12,500 bases of DNA from Bilophila wadsworthia ATCC 49260 (GTDB taxonomy: Bacteria > Desulfobacterota > Desulfovibrionia > Desulfovibrionales > Desulfovibrionaceae): positions 1 to 12,500 of the forward strand of contig NZ_JNJP01000096.1 in the NCBI RefSeq assembly GCF_000701705.1. The letters are read 5' to 3'. Below, in pieces: positions 12,436-12,500 of the stretch. The position numbers were made by a program, and so were the translations under genes. How positions within the stretch are numbered: position 1 is the stretch's first letter; each line of letters starts with the position of its first letter. The notes beneath the pieces were generated by a model. It did no database searches and was not told where the DNA came from. It saw only the letters and a list, made by a program, of their open reading frames with translations.

Positions 12436-12500
12436 GGGATTCGATAAAGGCGAAAGTCTTGGGAGTGGGGGATGGGGGTTGGGGAAGGGGGAGAACCTTT
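12436..12500 (-). repeat. Hairpin-plus-tail repeat, copy 3, inverted and cut by the window edge
   Basis: On the minus strand the region reads as the 3' part of the repeat: AAAGG and a pyrimidine-rich arm, a C-rich spacer, then the 25-bp tail block at 12436-12460. The other hairpin arm lies past the right edge. By the orientation rule of copies 1 and 2, a minus-strand gene should end just beyond the window. Confidence 0.7.

Overview
The window looks like chromosomal DNA of a sulfidogenic Desulfovibrionaceae-type bacterium (a Bilophila- or Desulfovibrio-like organism is my best guess). The grounds are the high G+C content, a Desulfovibrio-style outer-membrane porin, dense Shine-Dalgarno-led genes on both strands and G-rich hairpin repeats at gene ends. 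This placement is inference; no rRNA or marker gene is present.

Left part (1-4240), minus strand: a CRP/FNR-family regulator (3248-3955), then a glutaredoxin joined to a radical-SAM-like domain that lacks its cluster cysteines (2208-3032), then a dihydrolipoamide dehydrogenase (482-1849) and a glycine-cleavage H protein (67-450) as a two-gene unit. The P and T proteins are not in the window. A spaced motif, AATTGTT-N6-GTTAC, occurs on both sides of the regulator gene. It lies about 30-32 bp from -10-like boxes that could serve the downstream thiol-redox gene and the divergent sulfotransferase gene.

Middle (4239-7385), plus strand: a PAPS-independent arylsulfate sulfotransferase-family beta-propeller without a recognisable signal peptide, followed by a major outer-membrane porin and a strong bidirectional terminator.

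Island (7397-8956): four small phage-repressor-like helix-turn-helix genes next to a tRNA-Pro(GGG) gene. The first two are divergent around a 13-bp inverted repeat, like a cI/cro switch. A stop-riddled relic of the first repressor gene lies just upstream of the third gene. This suggests two stacked immunity or regulatory modules, one of them decayed. No integrase, structural phage gene or restriction enzyme is visible.

Right part (9192-12500): a UDP-hexose/HexNAc 4-epimerase-type SDR on minus, divergent from panB-panC on plus (pantothenate synthesis). A dispersed repeat made of a perfect 27-bp homopurine-arm hairpin plus a pyrimidine-rich tail follows gcvH and panC, and a third copy begins at the right edge in inverted orientation.

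The most notable items are the 3'-end hairpin-plus-tail repeat family, the duplicated and decayed repressor module, the shared motif around the CRP/FNR gene, and the glutaredoxin/pseudo-radical-SAM fusion. None is proven to be a new system from sequence alone.
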